A stretch of 64,000 nucleotides of DNA from Paludibacteraceae bacterium (GTDB lineage Bacteria > Bacteroidota > Bacteroidia > Bacteroidales > Paludibacteraceae): the NCBI GenBank assembly GCA_017478225.1, contig JAFVDX010000010.1, forward strand, positions 1-64,000, read 5' to 3'. The notes under the pieces are model-generated. The model saw only the letters and a program-made list of their open reading frames with translations, was not told the DNA's origin and searched no databases. The translations under genes and the position numbers were made by a program. This document shows, piece by piece, positions 62,896 to 64,000 of this stretch (the stretch's first letter is position 1; each line of letters begins with the position of its first letter).

Positions 62896-64000
62896 ATGAA
62901 TTGGGATAAATTGCTTACAACAAAGCGTTTCGGATTAGAGCAATATCATAATCCACAAGCAAGTCATCATGACTCTCGGTCGGAATTTCAGCGAGACTTC
63001 GACCGACTTGTATTTTCTGCTCCTTTCCGCCGCCTGCAAAACAAGACACAAGTCTTTCCGCTCCCCGGTTCTGTGTTTGTACACAATCGTCTTACTCATT
63101 CGCTTGAAGTGTCGTGTGTAGGTCGTTCACTTGGAAACAATGCTGCTTCAACTCTCAAACAAAGACATCCGCATTTGTCAGAACAACTTGACTCAATCGG
63201 CTCCATCACACAAGCAGCATGCCTTGCTCATGATATGGGAAATCCTCCTTTTGGCCATTCAGGAGAAAAAGCAATAAACACTTTCTTTTCTGAAGGCAAT
63301 GGTCTTTCGCTTATGGACAAAATGAGCAAAGAGCAATGGTCTGATTGTACTCATTTTGAAGGCAATGCCAATGCATTTAGAATACTCACACACCAATTCA
63401 ACGGACGACGCGAAGGCGGGTTTGTCCTCACTTACCCTACCGTTGCCTCAATAGTGAAATATCCCTACCCTTCAGTTGCTGCAACAAAAAAAGGTAAATT
63501 TGGATTTTTTGACTCAGACAAGGCTAACTTCGAAAAGATAGCAACAGAGTTGGGTATTGACTCTTTATCTACCATAAATGGTTCTGCACAAGTATATAGT
63601 CGTTTCCCGCTTGTGTATTTGGTAGAAGCGGCCGACGATATTTGCTATCAAATAATGGATATAGAAGACGCCCACAAACTCAAGATTCTAACAACTGCTG
63701 AAACCAAAGATTTGCTTTTGCAATATTTCACCGATGACAGAAAAAACAAAATAATTGAAAACATGCAGCGCGTGAGCGACACTAACGAACAAATCGCTTA
63801 TCTTCGTTCATGCGTCATTGGCAACCTTACCGATAGTTGTACAGAATGTTTTTTGGATAACGAGCAAAACATACTTCAAGGCAAATTTGAAGGCTCTCTT
63901 ATAAAACATATCAACGATCGCAGCAGAGAAGCATACAAGGTATGTGCAGATTTATCAGTTAGAAAGATATATCGTTCGAGCGAGGTGTTAGATGTTGAAT
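62896..64000 (+). CDS. dgt: dGTP triphosphohydrolase (dGTPase), 3' end beyond window
   Basis: Partial: at least 368 codons are open from ATG 62896 to the window end. An HD-domain enzyme that splits dGTP to deoxyguanosine and triphosphate. The N-terminus has RRLQNKTQVFP and the first metal His in NRLTHSLEVS; the HD motif is CLAHDMGNPPFGHSGE, and LVYLVEAADDICYQIMDIEDA gives the later metal Asp. It starts 2 bases after asd, so it is part of the operon. The frame shows no stop before 64000. Confidence 0.93.
   Translation, partial: MNWDKLLTTKRFGLEQYHNPQASHHDSRSEFQRDFDRLVFSAPFRRLQNKTQVFPLPGSVFVHNRLTHSLEVSCVGRSLGNNAASTLKQRHPHLSEQLDSIGSITQAACLAHDMGNPPFGHSGEKAINTFFSEGNGLSLMDKMSKEQWSDCTHFEGNANAFRILTHQFNGRREGGFVLTYPTVASIVKYPYPSVAATKKGKFGFFDSDKANFEKIATELGIDSLSTINGSAQVYSRFPLVYLVEAADDICYQIMDIEDAHKLKILTTAETKDLLLQYFTDDRKNKIIENMQRVSDTNEQIAYLRSCVIGNLTDSCTECFLDNEQNILQGKFEGSLIKHINDRSREAYKVCADLSVRKIYRSSEVLDVE

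Noticed and set aside
1..64000. CRISPR array, insertion sequence, integrase or prophage
   Set aside because: I saw no spaced palindromic repeats, transposase, integrase or phage structural genes; the repeats found are short tandem arrays.

Overview
The window comes from a low-GC member of the Bacteroidales (phylum Bacteroidota), probably an uncultured gut or rumen type; I cannot place the family. Evidence: a complete sprA gene for the type IX secretion system (T9SS) translocon, secreted proteins with T9SS-like C-terminal sorting motifs, Omp28-related lipoproteins, phylum-typical versions of YbeY, PdxB and fused SpmA/SpmB, and many promoters of the Bacteroidetes sigma-ABfr type (TTTG, 19-20 bases, TAnnTTTG). 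Shine-Dalgarno sequences are mostly absent, as expected for the phylum. LAYOUT. 1-5.3 kb: an N-acyltransferase of the glycine-lipid type, tsaC, an exopolysaccharide sugar transferase, der and a small DMT protein. 5.4-10.2 kb: a three-gene run of secreted Cthe_2159-type carbohydrate-binding beta-helix proteins, facing a divergent AraC regulator across a control region with repeated ATAATTTT half-sites. 11.3-17.1 kb: pdxB, then a four-gene minus-strand operon of a TlpA thioredoxin, a DUF6029 outer-membrane-type protein and two Omp28-related lipoproteins carrying CxxC motifs. 17.2-26.5 kb: a long plus-strand run (HsdR_N-domain protein, phoH, xseA, a helix-hairpin-helix protein, SpmAB, ybeY, a UvrD-type helicase, an OmpR-type regulator with an altered acidic pocket, kbl). 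26.5-30 kb: the most unusual region. It holds a structured non-coding stretch, a secreted SUMF1/C-type-lectin-fold protein whose last 30 codons look like the variable region of a diversity-generating retroelement (DGR), six 10-bp tandem repeats, and a secreted caspase-fold peptidase. 30-41.6 kb: sprA, ruvA, a LolA-like gene and ftsK on the minus strand. 41.7-55.4 kb: mostly housekeeping genes on the plus strand (a PhoU-like/PiT phosphate pair, metG, a CAT-anticodon tRNA, yajC-ybbR, a DegT aminotransferase, rpoN, trkH, recA, a FAD-dependent oxidoreductase, trpS). 55.5-60.8 kb: two large secreted modular proteins, probably T9SS cargo. 61.2-64 kb: a zinc metallopeptidase, asd and a dGTPase gene cut by the window end. 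HOW IT FITS TOGETHER. SprA is the outer-membrane channel through which proteins such as those at 9.1, 55.5 and 58.5 kb would leave the cell. The Omp28/TlpA operon looks like an envelope redox module. The caspase and SUMF1-fold proteins share a 24-nt upstream motif (22 of 24 bases identical), so they may be regulated together. Most of the window is ordinary core genome. The best candidate for something new is the SUMF1-fold/caspase locus, with its GC-rich, Asn-codon-derived C-terminus and flanking structured and repetitive DNA.
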